NCBI GenBank assembly: GCA_008501735.1 | Contig: QQUF01000008.1 | Span: 62,001-126,000 of the forward strand | DNA from: Calditrichota bacterium | GTDB taxonomy: Bacteria; CLD3 | Length of the DNA stretch: 64,000 nt | Direction of reading: 5' to 3' | Shown here: one piece after another, positions 33,456 to 42,516 of the stretch | How the letters are laid out: each line of letters begins with the position of its first letter | Position numbering within the stretch: the stretch's first letter is position 1 | Position numbers and translations under genes: made by a program | Notes under the pieces: generated by a model | What the model was told of the DNA's origin: nothing | The model's database searches: none | The model's input: the letters and a program-made list of their open reading frames with translations, nothing else

Positions 33456-36400
33456 TTACTTCAAGAAAGTAGCTTTCTTTTTCACTTCAAAACCTGAGTT
33501 AGTTTTGAGTTTGTAGTAGTAAACACCACTTGAAACAACTTTTCCATTTCTGTCTGTTCCGTCCCAAACTGCTGTGTACTGAACGCCTGCTTTTTGGCTT
33601 TCATTAACAAGAGTTTTTACTTCTTGTCCGAGCGAGTTGTAAACAACAAGTTTAACTGACTCATCAACTTTGAGAGTGTAGTCAATTTTTGTTGTTGGGT
33701 TAAATGGGTTCGGATAATTTTGAGAAACTGAGTATTCCAAAGGAATAACTACATTTTCTTCGTCTTCGATTCCAACTATGAAAGGAGAAGCAATAACTAA
33801 GTTACTTGGGTCAGATTCAAGGTTAGTCGCATTAACGTCGTAAACTGTAGAAACAGCGTAACTGTAATTTTGCATATCAACTACGTTGTTGTCGTCGAAA
33901 TTCAAGTTTGCTCCGTTGTAAATCATTGTTCCGTTTGCAACAACATCGCTTGCAGAATTTGCAACTCCGTCAAATCTGTAAAGTCTGTATTCTGAAACTG
34001 TCCAAGTTGGAGTTGTTAAAACTTGATTTCCACCTTTGTTAGAAACAACTTCGTTAGCTTCAACATTACTTCTTGAAACAGCAATTCTTTTTCCTTTAGC
34101 TTCCATTTTTCTTTGAGCAGAAAAAGGAGATTTTACAGATTTTTTAGTAGTAAAGATTTCTGCATTTTGTAAACTAGTTGGAGCAACTACGACAGGAATT
34201 TCATCAACATTACAGCGAATCATCGGAATGACTTGTCCATAAAGTGAAACTGTTTCGATTGCAGTCCAGTTTCCTGCACCTTGGAAGAAGTGAGTATTTA
34301 CATTAAAGTTATAAGGAGCATTTAATGTTTCATCACCACCAAGAGACATTTGTGAATTTGTAGTTTGTTCAACGCCAACAAAGAAAGCACCATTTCCAAC
34401 ATCAGCACCAATTCCTGTAATAGGGTCAACAAAATCTACATTCACCCAAACTCCACCATTTCCTTGAGCCATTGCAAGGCTTGAAGCAATAATGTTTCCA
34501 GGAACACCACCAGCATTTTCGTAAACATTTACAACAACTTCGCTTGTGCTTGTTGCACCACTTGCAACGTAGAAATCTACAGAAGTAAGTTGAGCATTTC
34601 CATTGATGCTTGTTGAAGAGACATCAAAATAATTTGCAAAAGTAATCGCTGCCGGACTGTTGAGTCCAGGAGGAGTGTTTGGAAGAATTGATTGGTATTC
34701 AGTACTTCCGTCATCGTATCTCATTGTGATGCTGTTATCACCACCAACTTTCCAAGAAAGTGGAATTACTCCAGGAGCAATTGGGTCAGCAGCAAGAGTT
34801 CCAGGTTGAATAAGTCTTACGTCAAAGTTGTAAGGAGTTCCTTGTCCAGTGTTTGGATTGTAAGGGAAGTAACTTGTGTTTCCATCAACGTCAGTAGCAC
34901 TTGCGTAGTATTCAATATTTACGTCAAAAGCATTTGTTGCAGGAATTTGTGCAGTGTAAAGGTCTCCGATTGAAGGAGAAGTTGGAATTGTGTTGTAATT
35001 TGCATCAGTAGAAAGTTTCCAGTGAACACTTACAGTTGAAGGATCAATTCCAGGTGCAAAATCAGAAGCTTCAACCCAAAGGTCATAATTTTGGTCGTGA
35101 ATATCTGTTTCGAGAAGTTGCTCAAGTCTCAGACCAGGCTCAATTGCTCTGTTATAAAGTTTGAAATTATCCATTACAGCACCAACAGGAATTGTTGCGA
35201 GTGTAGAATAACTACCAATTTTAAAAATATTTGTTCCGTTGACAGTAAATCCAGCTGGAGCTTCCTCTTCACTTACAAATGTGTTGTTTATGTAAGTTTT
35301 GAATTTTAGATTCTCTGAATCGTGAACAAAAGTAACAACTCCTGGAGCAGCACTTAATGCTCCTGCTGGAATTACAAATGCATTTAAATTCACACCTGCT
35401 GTTGTATTACGTAAAATAATTCCACCAACTCCTGCGACACCACCTGTAAAACAACGAAAAGCATCTGCTGTATCATCACCAAAAAGATATCCGAAATCCA
35501 CAGAGTTGGTTAAGTCAACCCAAAAACTAATTGTCCAACTTCCAGTAAGAGAAGTTACCCAACCTGTATCTAAATACTCAACATCAGAAGTAGCACCATT
35601 GCCTGTTAAACCTGTTCCTTGCCCTCCTTGATTAAGAGCTAAACCATTAACTGTTGCTGTACTCGAACCAAACCCTGGAAGAGCAATATTATCACCAGCA
35701 GAGGCAGAATTTGTTGAGTTAAATTCATATTGTAAGATTTCTGCAAATTTTGATTGTGGAGCATTTGGGTCAATTGCCCAAGAATTAATAACTGAAATAT
35801 CAGAAACTGCAGCATCTCCAACAGATGTGAAAGTTACATTCGCTCCGTCAAAGTCATTTGTCGCTGCACCAATAGGAGCAGTAGTTTCGATTTGAACTGT
35901 CAAACTATCACCAGCTAAAATTGTTCCTGTGTTTGTTGCAGGAGTTCCGCCAACTAATGCTTGTGAAGTCCAAGAGTTTCCAGCAAAAGCAATATTGAAA
36001 TCATCATCAAGGCTTCCAATATTTTTTACTTTAACATCGTAAACTAAGTTTGTTCCTGCATCACCACTTCCGTACAAGTCTGTTTGAACTTCAACAGCAT
36101 AGTTTACAACAGTTGTAACAAGAGTTGCACTTGCTGTTGTATTTGGGTTAGCAACAGAAGTTATAGTAACGATTGTTGTATCTGTATCTCCGTTGTTAGC
36201 AGTTGCAGGAATTGTAACTTCAACATCAAAGTTTCCACTTCCACCTCCGGCAATACTTCCAGTTGAAAGAACAGGAGTTCCACCAATAAATGCATCGACA
36301 GACCAAGTGTTTCCACTAAAAGAAATGTTATAGTCATCAGCAGTAGTTGTAAAATTGCTTGCTGTTAAATTGTAAGTAACATTACTATCAGTCGCTCCTT

Positions 36401-37001
36401 GAAGCTCTGACTCAACAGCCGAAAGACCAGCATCTCCAGCAGTGTAATGAATTGTTCCATTCCAGTTTCTTGGGTTCCAGTTATTTGGACCAAAAGGGTA
36501 AACAACTCCGTGTCCTTCTAAAACTTGAATGTTTGTATCTTGAACAAATACTCCACCAGTTGTTGTTCCATTGGTGTAATTTGATTGTCCACCATTTGAA
36601 CAAGTTACATAAAAACCTTGTGTATTTCCTGCAGGGATTGTAACGTTTACAGGAATTGGTAAAGGAGTTGGAACTCCGTTTCCATTTGAAACAACTCCAG
36701 TAGCACTGCCAACGAGAGTCCAATTAGCAGCAGTTGTTACGTCAGCTTGTGCATAAGCTCCACCACTTGTTAAGACATAAACTTCCATATCCCAATTACC
36801 AGGAGTAATGTTTACATCAAAGTTTGTGATTGTTACAGTGTTGACAGCGACAATGTTAAACATATTTCCGCCTTGACCATTTCCGCCAGCGTAAGTTGTT
36901 GTCAATGAAAATTGAGCAAAGGCACTTGTTGGAAGTGCAAAAATAGCACCAACAAGTAGAGCTTTACCCAATTTTGAAAACTTCTTTAAAAATTGTTTCA
37001 T
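33456..37001 (-). CDS. Large T9SS-sorted multidomain secreted protein with LamG-like domain
   Basis: This 1181-residue protein has a signal peptide (to about residue 29, ending SAFA). Two related Ig-like modules follow (about 205-310 and 310-410; each with FSGNTWSVDAFIGGTPVLSTG- or FAGNSWTSQALVGGTPATNTG-like sequence). A concanavalin/LamG-like domain is at about 425-630 (SWTISFWVDLTNS, AGVNLNAFVIPAGAL, MDNFKLYNRAIEPG). More beta domains lead to the T9SS sorting domain (SQNYPNPFNPTTKIDYTL, VYNSLGQEVKTLVN, SGVYYYKLKTNSGF). LamG domains usually bind carbohydrate or protein, so adhesion or polysaccharide binding is plausible. A GAGG ribosome site precedes the ATG. Confidence 0.85.
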   Translation of the reverse strand: MKQFLKKFSKLGKALLVGAIFALPTSAFAQFSLTTTYAGGNGQGGNMFNIVAVNTVTITNFDVNITPGNWDMEVYVLTSGGAYAQADVTTAANWTLVGSATGVVSNGNGVPTPLPIPVNVTIPAGNTQGFYVTCSNGGQSNYTNGTTTGGVFVQDTNIQVLEGHGVVYPFGPNNWNPRNWNGTIHYTAGDAGLSAVESELQGATDSNVTYNLTASNFTTTADDYNISFSGNTWSVDAFIGGTPVLSTGSIAGGGSGNFDVEVTIPATANNGDTDTTIVTITSVANPNTTASATLVTTVVNYAVEVQTDLYGSGDAGTNLVYDVKVKNIGSLDDDFNIAFAGNSWTSQALVGGTPATNTGTILAGDSLTVQIETTAPIGAATNDFDGANVTFTSVGDAAVSDISVINSWAIDPNAPQSKFAEILQYEFNSTNSASAGDNIALPGFGSSTATVNGLALNQGGQGTGLTGNGATSDVEYLDTGWVTSLTGSWTISFWVDLTNSVDFGYLFGDDTADAFRCFTGGVAGVGGIILRNTTAGVNLNAFVIPAGALSAAPGVVTFVHDSENLKFKTYINNTFVSEEEAPAGFTVNGTNIFKIGSYSTLATIPVGAVMDNFKLYNRAIEPGLRLEQLLETDIHDQNYDLWVEASDFAPGIDPSTVSVHWKLSTDANYNTIPTSPSIGDLYTAQIPATNAFDVNIEYYASATDVDGNTSYFPYNPNTGQGTPYNFDVRLIQPGTLAADPIAPGVIPLSWKVGGDNSITMRYDDGSTEYQSILPNTPPGLNSPAAITFANYFDVSSTSINGNAQLTSVDFYVASGATSTSEVVVNVYENAGGVPGNIIASSLAMAQGNGGVWVNVDFVDPITGIGADVGNGAFFVGVEQTTNSQMSLGGDETLNAPYNFNVNTHFFQGAGNWTAIETVSLYGQVIPMIRCNVDEIPVVVAPTSLQNAEIFTTKKSVKSPFSAQRKMEAKGKRIAVSRSNVEANEVVSNKGGNQVLTTPTWTVSEYRLYRFDGVANSASDVVANGTMIYNGANLNFDDNNVVDMQNYSYAVSTVYDVNATNLESDPSNLVIASPFIVGIEDEENVVIPLEYSVSQNYPNPFNPTTKIDYTLKVDESVKLVVYNSLGQEVKTLVNESQKAGVQYTAVWDGTDRNGKVVSSGVYYYKLKTNSGFEVKKKATFLK

Positions 37002-37045
37002 TGAATTAAAACCTCAATTTTTTTGATTTTATAGATAAAAAAAGA

Positions 37046-37075
37046 AAACCTGAAAGTTTTTAACCTTTCAGGTTT
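37046..37075 (-). terminator. Intrinsic terminator upstream of the large T9SS gene
   Basis: AAACCTGAAAG / CTTTCAGGTTT form an 11-bp stem with an 8-base loop, followed on the minus strand by TCTTTTTTT. It terminates the 37083-38459 gene. The stem is nearly the same as the one at 28781-28810. Confidence 0.88.
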
Positions 37076-37082
37076 AAAAAAA

Positions 37083-38459
37083 TTACTTAAGTAAGAGCAT
37101 TTTCTTTGTCTGAGAAAACTCACCTGCTTCAAGTTTGTAGAAGTAAACTCCACTTGAAACTGATTTTCCTAAGTTGTCTGTTCCATTCCAAACTACTGAA
37201 CCACTTGCATTGTTCAATTCAAATTCTCTAACTTTTTCACCACGAACATTTGTAATCACGAGATTTGCAACTCTTAAGTTTGCAGGTAATTCGTAACTAA
37301 TTGTTGTCGAAGGGTTAAAAGGGTTAGGGAAGTTTTGACTTAAAGCAAAACCTTCAGGAAGATTTGAATTGTTATCAATGCTAGTCGCTTGAGTTACATT
37401 GAAGAAAGAAAAGTTGAAAATTCCTGCTGGGTCAAGACCTTCAGTAGCTGCACCAACTTGGTCAGAAGCGGTAACTTTCCAGTAGTAAGTTCCGATTGCA
37501 AGGTTTCCAGCAGTTGTAAAAGTAGAGTTTGTAAGTCCTGTTACTGTTTCAGGTGTAGCAAAAGTTGCGTCATCATCATAAACGAGTTCGTAAGTAATTT
37601 GGTCGCCAGGATTTGGGTCAATTGCATCAGCCCAATCAAAAGTTACAGGAACATTGTTAGCAACGTCTGTATTAAAAGCAGGAACATCAAGTGTGAAGTT
37701 TCCAGGAGCAGCGTTTGGCGAAGCAAGTGCTGCATTGTGAACTGCTTTTGTAGCATCATCTTGAACCCAAACGTAAACTTGGATTTCATCCATATTCCAA
37801 ACTGGGTCAACTGATACTGAACCATTAAAAGTAAAAGTTCCGTTATTCAAGTTTGCAGAGTAACCTGCCGAACCACCAACGAACGTTCTAAAAACTCCAG
37901 CAAAATCAGTTTCACCGTTTGTTCCAGGAGGCGAAGTGTAACCGATGTGTTTTTCTACAACAGCAACTCTTACTTGAACGTTATTTGAAACACTAAAACC
38001 AGCATCAAGAGAAACTTCTCCGTCAACACTGAGCATTCCGTTGTCAACTGCAAAATTTGCATCAATGGCAACAGGAGCAGGATTTAATGCTTGTTGTGCC
38101 CAAGTAGTTTGCAAACCCGATTGGCTCCAAGGTTGTGCAGGAGTATTATTACCGTCTGTTACTAAGTCAGGAGCAGTATTTACATCGTAATAACTAATTC
38201 TATCTTGGACTTCAGTTTGGTTCGATAGAAACATTGGATCATTTCCAGGACTTGGCCACCAAACGTGATAAGCCAAAAATAGAACAGTTGTTTGACCAAG
38301 TTGTTCAACAGCCGCTTCAATGGTCGGATTAAGTGTTGCACAAGGTGGGCAAGTTGAACTTGTACTTTCTTCTACTAAAACGACTCTTTGAGCAGAGAAT
38401 GCAGTATTAACAATCATTAAAGAAGAGATTGCTAAAGTAGCGAGTAATGATTTTTTCAT
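37083..38459 (-). CDS. Secreted CPPC thioredoxin-like protein with T9SS sorting domain (copy 2)
   Basis: This 458-residue protein has a signal peptide (residues 1-23) and a thioredoxin-fold domain starting QRVVLVEESTSSTCPPCATL with Cys37-x-x-Cys40. The domain continues LAYHVWWPSPGNDPMF, a pattern of Omp28-like exported redox proteins. A fibronectin-like module (about 265-345) and the sorting domain follow (SQNFPNPFNPSTTISYEL, VVWNGTDNLGKSVSSG, KKMLLLK). It is likely a surface disulfide oxidoreductase or a protein using the fold for binding. It is a tandem paralogue of the next gene; the last 90 residues are almost identical. Confidence 0.85.
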   Translation of the reverse strand: MKKSLLATLAISSLMIVNTAFSAQRVVLVEESTSSTCPPCATLNPTIEAAVEQLGQTTVLFLAYHVWWPSPGNDPMFLSNQTEVQDRISYYDVNTAPDLVTDGNNTPAQPWSQSGLQTTWAQQALNPAPVAIDANFAVDNGMLSVDGEVSLDAGFSVSNNVQVRVAVVEKHIGYTSPPGTNGETDFAGVFRTFVGGSAGYSANLNNGTFTFNGSVSVDPVWNMDEIQVYVWVQDDATKAVHNAALASPNAAPGNFTLDVPAFNTDVANNVPVTFDWADAIDPNPGDQITYELVYDDDATFATPETVTGLTNSTFTTAGNLAIGTYYWKVTASDQVGAATEGLDPAGIFNFSFFNVTQATSIDNNSNLPEGFALSQNFPNPFNPSTTISYELPANLRVANLVITNVRGEKVREFELNNASGSVVWNGTDNLGKSVSSGVYFYKLEAGEFSQTKKMLLLK

Positions 38460-38544
38460 TTTTTACTCCCAGTGTGGGTTAAGGGTTTATTTTTAATAGA
38501 AAACAATTTAAGTATTTTTTTTTAGTTGTCAAAGAAAATCAAGG

Positions 38545-39924
38545 TTACTTAAGTATTAGCATTTTCTTTGTTTGCGAGAAATCACCTGCTTCAAGTTTGT
38601 AGAAGTAAACTCCACTTGAAACTGATTTTCCTAAGTTATCTGTTCCGTTCCAAACGACTGAACCACTTGCATTGTTCAATTCAAATTCTCTAACTTTTTC
38701 TCCACGAACATTTGCAATAACAAGATTTGCAACTTTTAAACTTGCAGGTAATTCGTAACTAATTGTTGTTGAAGGGTTAAAAGGATTCGGGAAGTTTTGT
38801 TCCAAAACAAAACCTTCAGGAAGATTTGAATTTTCGCCAACATCAGTTGCAGCCGTTACAGTAAAATTAGAAAAAAGAAATGAGCCTAAAGCTTTTCCGT
38901 GTGCAACTCCACCAGCTCCGTCCGAAGCAGAGACTTTCCAATATTTAATTCCAATTGGTAAAGGGTTTGCAGTTGTAAAAGTAGAATTTGTGAGTCCAGA
39001 AATTACTTCTGGTGAACTAAATGTTTGATTGTCGTCGTAGGAAAGTTCGTAAGTAACTTGGTCACCTGGGTCAGGGTCAATTGCGTCTGACCAATCAAAA
39101 GTTACTGGAGTGTCATCAAAAACACTTGAACTGAAAGCAGGAGAGTCAAGTGAAAAATCACTTGGAGCAGAATTTGGTGAACCTGTTGAAGCATTGTGAA
39201 TAACTTTTGTTACGTCGTCTTGAACCCAAAAATAAACTTGGATTTCATTTAAGTTCCAACTTGGGTCAACTGCTGTTGAATCTAAAAATGTAAAAGTGCC
39301 TTGGCTCAAATCTGCTGTGTAACCTATTGAACCACCAATGAATTTTCTAAAAACTCCAGCAAAATCTGTTTCGCCGTTTGTTCCAGGGGCAGAAGGATAA
39401 CCAATGTGTTTTTCCACGACTGCGACTCTTACTTGAACATCGTTTGGAAGAGTTATTCCAGTTTCTAAAGAAACATCGGCTGTTGCGTAAATCATTCCAT
39501 TTGAAATGGAAGAACTTGCATCAATTGCTACTGGAGCACCAAGTTGTGAAAGTTGGTCCCAACCATTTGAGAGAGCGAAAGTTCCAGAAGAAGGAGCTAA
39601 AGAACCACTGTTCACTCCATCAGTAATTAAATCTGGTGCAGAATTTATGTTGTAATAGCTAATTCTGTCTTGAACTTCTGTTTGGTTTGCTAAAAACATT
39701 GGATCGTTTCCTGGACTTGGCCACCAAACGTGGTAAGCTAAAAGCAAAACTTTGCTTTGCCCAAGAATGTTAATCGCAGCTTCAATTCCAGGATTGTAAG
39801 TCGCACAAGGCGGACAAGTTGAACTTGTACTTTCCTCAACAAGTACAATTCTCTGTGCAGCAAAAGCAGAACTTGCTAAAAGTAGAGATGAGACTGTTAA
39901 TTTAGTGAGTAATGATTTTTTCAT
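38545..39924 (-). CDS. Secreted CPPC thioredoxin-like protein with T9SS sorting domain (copy 1)
   Basis: The 459-residue product is organised as its neighbour at 37083-38459: signal peptide, Cys37-Pro-Pro-Cys40 thioredoxin-like domain (STSSTCPPCATYNPG), fibronectin-like module (VTFDWSDAIDPDPGDQVTYEL) and sorting domain (EQNFPNPFNPSTTISYEL ... KKMLILK). Divergence between the copies is concentrated in the middle (about residues 100-260), while the first 45 and last 90 residues are nearly the same. This suggests a duplication with selection or conversion at the ends. A GGGAG ribosome site precedes each copy. Confidence 0.85.
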   Translation of the reverse strand: MKKSLLTKLTVSSLLLASSAFAAQRIVLVEESTSSTCPPCATYNPGIEAAINILGQSKVLLLAYHVWWPSPGNDPMFLANQTEVQDRISYYNINSAPDLITDGVNSGSLAPSSGTFALSNGWDQLSQLGAPVAIDASSSISNGMIYATADVSLETGITLPNDVQVRVAVVEKHIGYPSAPGTNGETDFAGVFRKFIGGSIGYTADLSQGTFTFLDSTAVDPSWNLNEIQVYFWVQDDVTKVIHNASTGSPNSAPSDFSLDSPAFSSSVFDDTPVTFDWSDAIDPDPGDQVTYELSYDDNQTFSSPEVISGLTNSTFTTANPLPIGIKYWKVSASDGAGGVAHGKALGSFLFSNFTVTAATDVGENSNLPEGFVLEQNFPNPFNPSTTISYELPASLKVANLVIANVRGEKVREFELNNASGSVVWNGTDNLGKSVSSGVYFYKLEAGDFSQTKKMLILK

Positions 39925-39967
39925 TTTTCACTCCCGATTTTGAGTTAAGGTTAGTTTAGAAAATTGA

Positions 39968-40423
39968 TTAAGTGTTCTTCTCCAAATTGTCAATTTCTTT
40001 TGTGAACTCTGAAACGTCTTCAAAATTTCTGTAAACAGAAGCAAAACGTACGTAAGCGATTTTGTCAATTGTTTTGAGTTTTGCCATAACAATTTCACCT
40101 ATTTCTACACTCTTTACAACTTTAGTGAATTTGTTCTGAATCTCTTTAAAGATGTCATTCACGATTTCTTCCAAATGCTCACTTGAAATCAATCTTTTTT
40201 GGCAAGCAATTCTTAGGCTTTTTGTGAGTTTTTCAAGTTCAAATTCTTCTGTTCTTCCATCAGACTTCAAAACGTGAATTACATTTTTTTCTATGTATTC
40301 TTTTGTCGTAAATCTTTCACGACACTCAAGACATTCTCGTCGTCGTCTAATTACAAATCCGTCTTTGCCTTCGCGAGTTTCAATAACTCGCGAATCTTGA
40401 AAACTACAGTAAGGGCATTTCAT
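39968..40423 (-). CDS. nrdR: Transcriptional repressor NrdR
   Basis: NrdR is a zinc-ribbon and ATP-cone repressor of ribonucleotide reductase genes, sensing ATP/dATP. The 151-residue product has the zinc ligands Cys3, Cys6, Cys31 and Cys34 (MKCPYCSFQDSRVIETR... CLECRERFTT) and an ATP-cone domain (VLKSDGRTEEFELEKLTKSL...). No nrd gene is in the window. It is downstream of pepP on the same strand with an 18-base gap. Confidence 0.95.
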   Translation of the reverse strand: MKCPYCSFQDSRVIETREGKDGFVIRRRRECLECRERFTTKEYIEKNVIHVLKSDGRTEEFELEKLTKSLRIACQKRLISSEHLEEIVNDIFKEIQNKFTKVVKSVEIGEIVMAKLKTIDKIAYVRFASVYRNFEDVSEFTKEIDNLEKNT

Positions 40424-40441
40424 AAAATTAATTTTCCGACT

Positions 40442-41692
40442 TTATTTTGCCATTAACATTTCAATTTCATCAACTTCTTTAGGAATGTCTTTAGATAAAT
40501 TATCGAAACCTGTTTCAGTTACGAGAACGTCATCTTCAATTCTTAATCCAATTCCTTCTTCTGGAATGTAAATTCCTGGTTCAATCGTGATAATTGCTCC
40601 TGGAGGAAGAGGCTCATTGTAAACTCCGATGTCGTGAACACTCAATCCTAAAAAGTGCGAAACGTTGTGCATATAATATTTTTTAACTTCTTTGTCTTCC
40701 TTAATCAAACCAACTTCTTTTAAGAATTCAGTTGTGAGTCTGACAGTTAAATCTTGTAAATCTTTAAGTAGAATTCCAGGTTTTACAAATGCAACAACCT
40801 CTTTTTCTATGTCTAAAAGTCCTTGGTAAAGCATTCTTTGTCTTGAATTAAACTTCCCATTCACAGGAATTACTCTTGTGATGTCAGCAGTGTAGTTTCC
40901 GTACTCAGCTCCAACGTCCATTAAAAGAAGTTCACCATCTTTTAGTTTTTCATTGTTGTCAACGTAGTGTAAAGTTGCAGCATTTTTACCGCCTGCAATT
41001 ATTGGTGAATAACCGTAACGCATTGAGCGATTTTTTGTAAAAACGTAGCTGAAGGTCGCTTGAAGGTCGAATTCATAAATATTAGGTTTACACTCTGCAA
41101 TGACTTCACGAAAACCTTTGTTTGTAATTTCGATGGCTTTTCTCATCAAATTAATTTCTTCTTCTTGCTTACTTGTTCTGAGTTGTGCAAGAATTGGTCG
41201 AGATTTTTTGAAATTTAAAGCAGGGTAATTATAACGAACCCAATCAACAAAATTGAAACCACTTGTAACGGAGTGATTTTTCCTTGCACCGTTTAACTTT
41301 ACATAAAGGCTATCAACTTCGGACTGAACTCTTGCGAATTGAGAATCAAAATCGCTCAAATTCATAACTGTTTCAATGCCCGAAATCTCTTTTGCTTCTT
41401 CTTTAGTAATTACAGCTCCTTCCCAAATTGCTCTTTCAGGGTTTGAATCAGGAATAAAAAGTGCCAATTTGTATCGGTCATATTCAGGGCAAATTAATAA
41501 TTTGCAATTTTGCTCTTCAATTCCTGTTAAGTAAAAGAAACTATTGTCAACTCTATGGTCGTAATGAACATCACCATTTCGGAGTTGTTCTTCGCCACTG
41601 TAAAAGTAAGCAATGCTATTTTTTTCAAGTTTTGCTGTGAATTTTTCTCTGTTATTTTTAAAAAACTCTTTGCTCGGAATTTCGTGTCGCAT
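40442..41692 (-). CDS. pepP: Xaa-Pro aminopeptidase (M24B)
   Basis: This 416-residue dimetal aminopeptidase removes N-terminal residues preceding proline. It has an N-terminal creatinase-like domain (RHEIPSKEFFKNNREKF..., about 1-165) and the pita-bread catalytic domain. Metal ligands are visible in LLMDVGAEYGNYTADITRV (two Asp), HNVSHFLGLSVHDIG (His), ITIEPGIYIPEEG (Glu) and GLRIEDDVLVTE (Glu). I chose the ATG at 41692 because AGAAAGG precedes it at 8 bases; an in-frame upstream ATG (41737) would add 15 hydrophobic residues with no ribosome site. Confidence 0.92.
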   Translation of the reverse strand: MRHEIPSKEFFKNNREKFTAKLEKNSIAYFYSGEEQLRNGDVHYDHRVDNSFFYLTGIEEQNCKLLICPEYDRYKLALFIPDSNPERAIWEGAVITKEEAKEISGIETVMNLSDFDSQFARVQSEVDSLYVKLNGARKNHSVTSGFNFVDWVRYNYPALNFKKSRPILAQLRTSKQEEEINLMRKAIEITNKGFREVIAECKPNIYEFDLQATFSYVFTKNRSMRYGYSPIIAGGKNAATLHYVDNNEKLKDGELLLMDVGAEYGNYTADITRVIPVNGKFNSRQRMLYQGLLDIEKEVVAFVKPGILLKDLQDLTVRLTTEFLKEVGLIKEDKEVKKYYMHNVSHFLGLSVHDIGVYNEPLPPGAIITIEPGIYIPEEGIGLRIEDDVLVTETGFDNLSKDIPKEVDEIEMLMAK

Positions 41693-41819
41693 TAAATGAA
41701 CCTTTCTTAGTATAAATATTTGAGCTAAAACTAACAAAAATATAACAAAAGAGTTACAAATAAAATTCCACTTCGCTAACTAAACTTGCTTTTAAATTTA
41801 TAATTTTAGGATTTTTGCT

Positions 41820-42515
41820 TTAAGGTGTGGAAACAATTTTTTCAACAATTTTACCGTTAACAATCTCAAGTGTTCTATCAGCTAAGGAAGCCAAATTTTC
41901 GTCGTGAGTAACGATTACAAAAGTTTGTTCATTGTCTTTGCAGATTTGCTTGAGTAGGTTATGAAGTTCGTTGCTCGTTTTAACGTCTAAGTTTCCGGAA
42001 GGTTCGTCTGCGAGAACGAGTTTTGGTCGGTTCATCAAAGCTCTTGCAACTGCAATTCTTTGTTGTTCACCACCAGAAAGCTCGGAGGGTTTGTGAGTTG
42101 CTCGGTTTTTTAGTCCGATTTTTTCCAAAAGTTCCCAAGCTAAGTCTTCGGTTGCTTTTGTCTTTTGTGAGTGAATCATTGTCGGAAGAATTAAGTTTTC
42201 AAAAGCTGTGAACTCAGGTAAGAGGTGATGAAACTGAAAAATAAATCCCATAGTTTTATTTCTGTAAACTGCGAGTTCTTTATCATTTTTTGCAAAGATA
42301 TTTTCATTCTCAATTTTCACTGTTCCTGTTGAAGGTCTGTCTAAAGCTCCAAGAACGTGAAGAAGTGTGCTTTTCCCAATCCCTGAATTTCCGACAATCG
42401 CAAGAAATTCACCTTTTTTTACCTCAAAAGAAAGGTTACTTAAAACCTCAATCTTTCCCTCTCCTGAATGGTAAACTTTGCTAATTTCTTCTGCTTCAAG
42501 AAAAATATTATCCAT
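41820..42515 (-). CDS. lolD: LolD-like ABC transporter ATPase
   Basis: The 231-residue ATPase has Walker A GNSGIGKSTLLH, Q-loop FQFHHLLPEF, signature LSGGEQQRIAVARAL and Walker B LVLADEPSGNLD, the pattern of the LolD/MacB/FtsE group. LolCDE releases lipoproteins from the inner membrane for transfer to LolA. LolC/LolE are not in the window, so it could also serve a MacB-type exporter. I chose the ATG at 42515, one base after the stop of the GWxTD gene; longer starts would lie inside that gene. Confidence 0.85.
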   Translation of the reverse strand: MDNIFLEAEEISKVYHSGEGKIEVLSNLSFEVKKGEFLAIVGNSGIGKSTLLHVLGALDRPSTGTVKIENENIFAKNDKELAVYRNKTMGFIFQFHHLLPEFTAFENLILPTMIHSQKTKATEDLAWELLEKIGLKNRATHKPSELSGGEQQRIAVARALMNRPKLVLADEPSGNLDVKTSNELHNLLKQICKDNEQTFVIVTHDENLASLADRTLEIVNGKIVEKIVSTP

Positions 42516-42516
42516 T

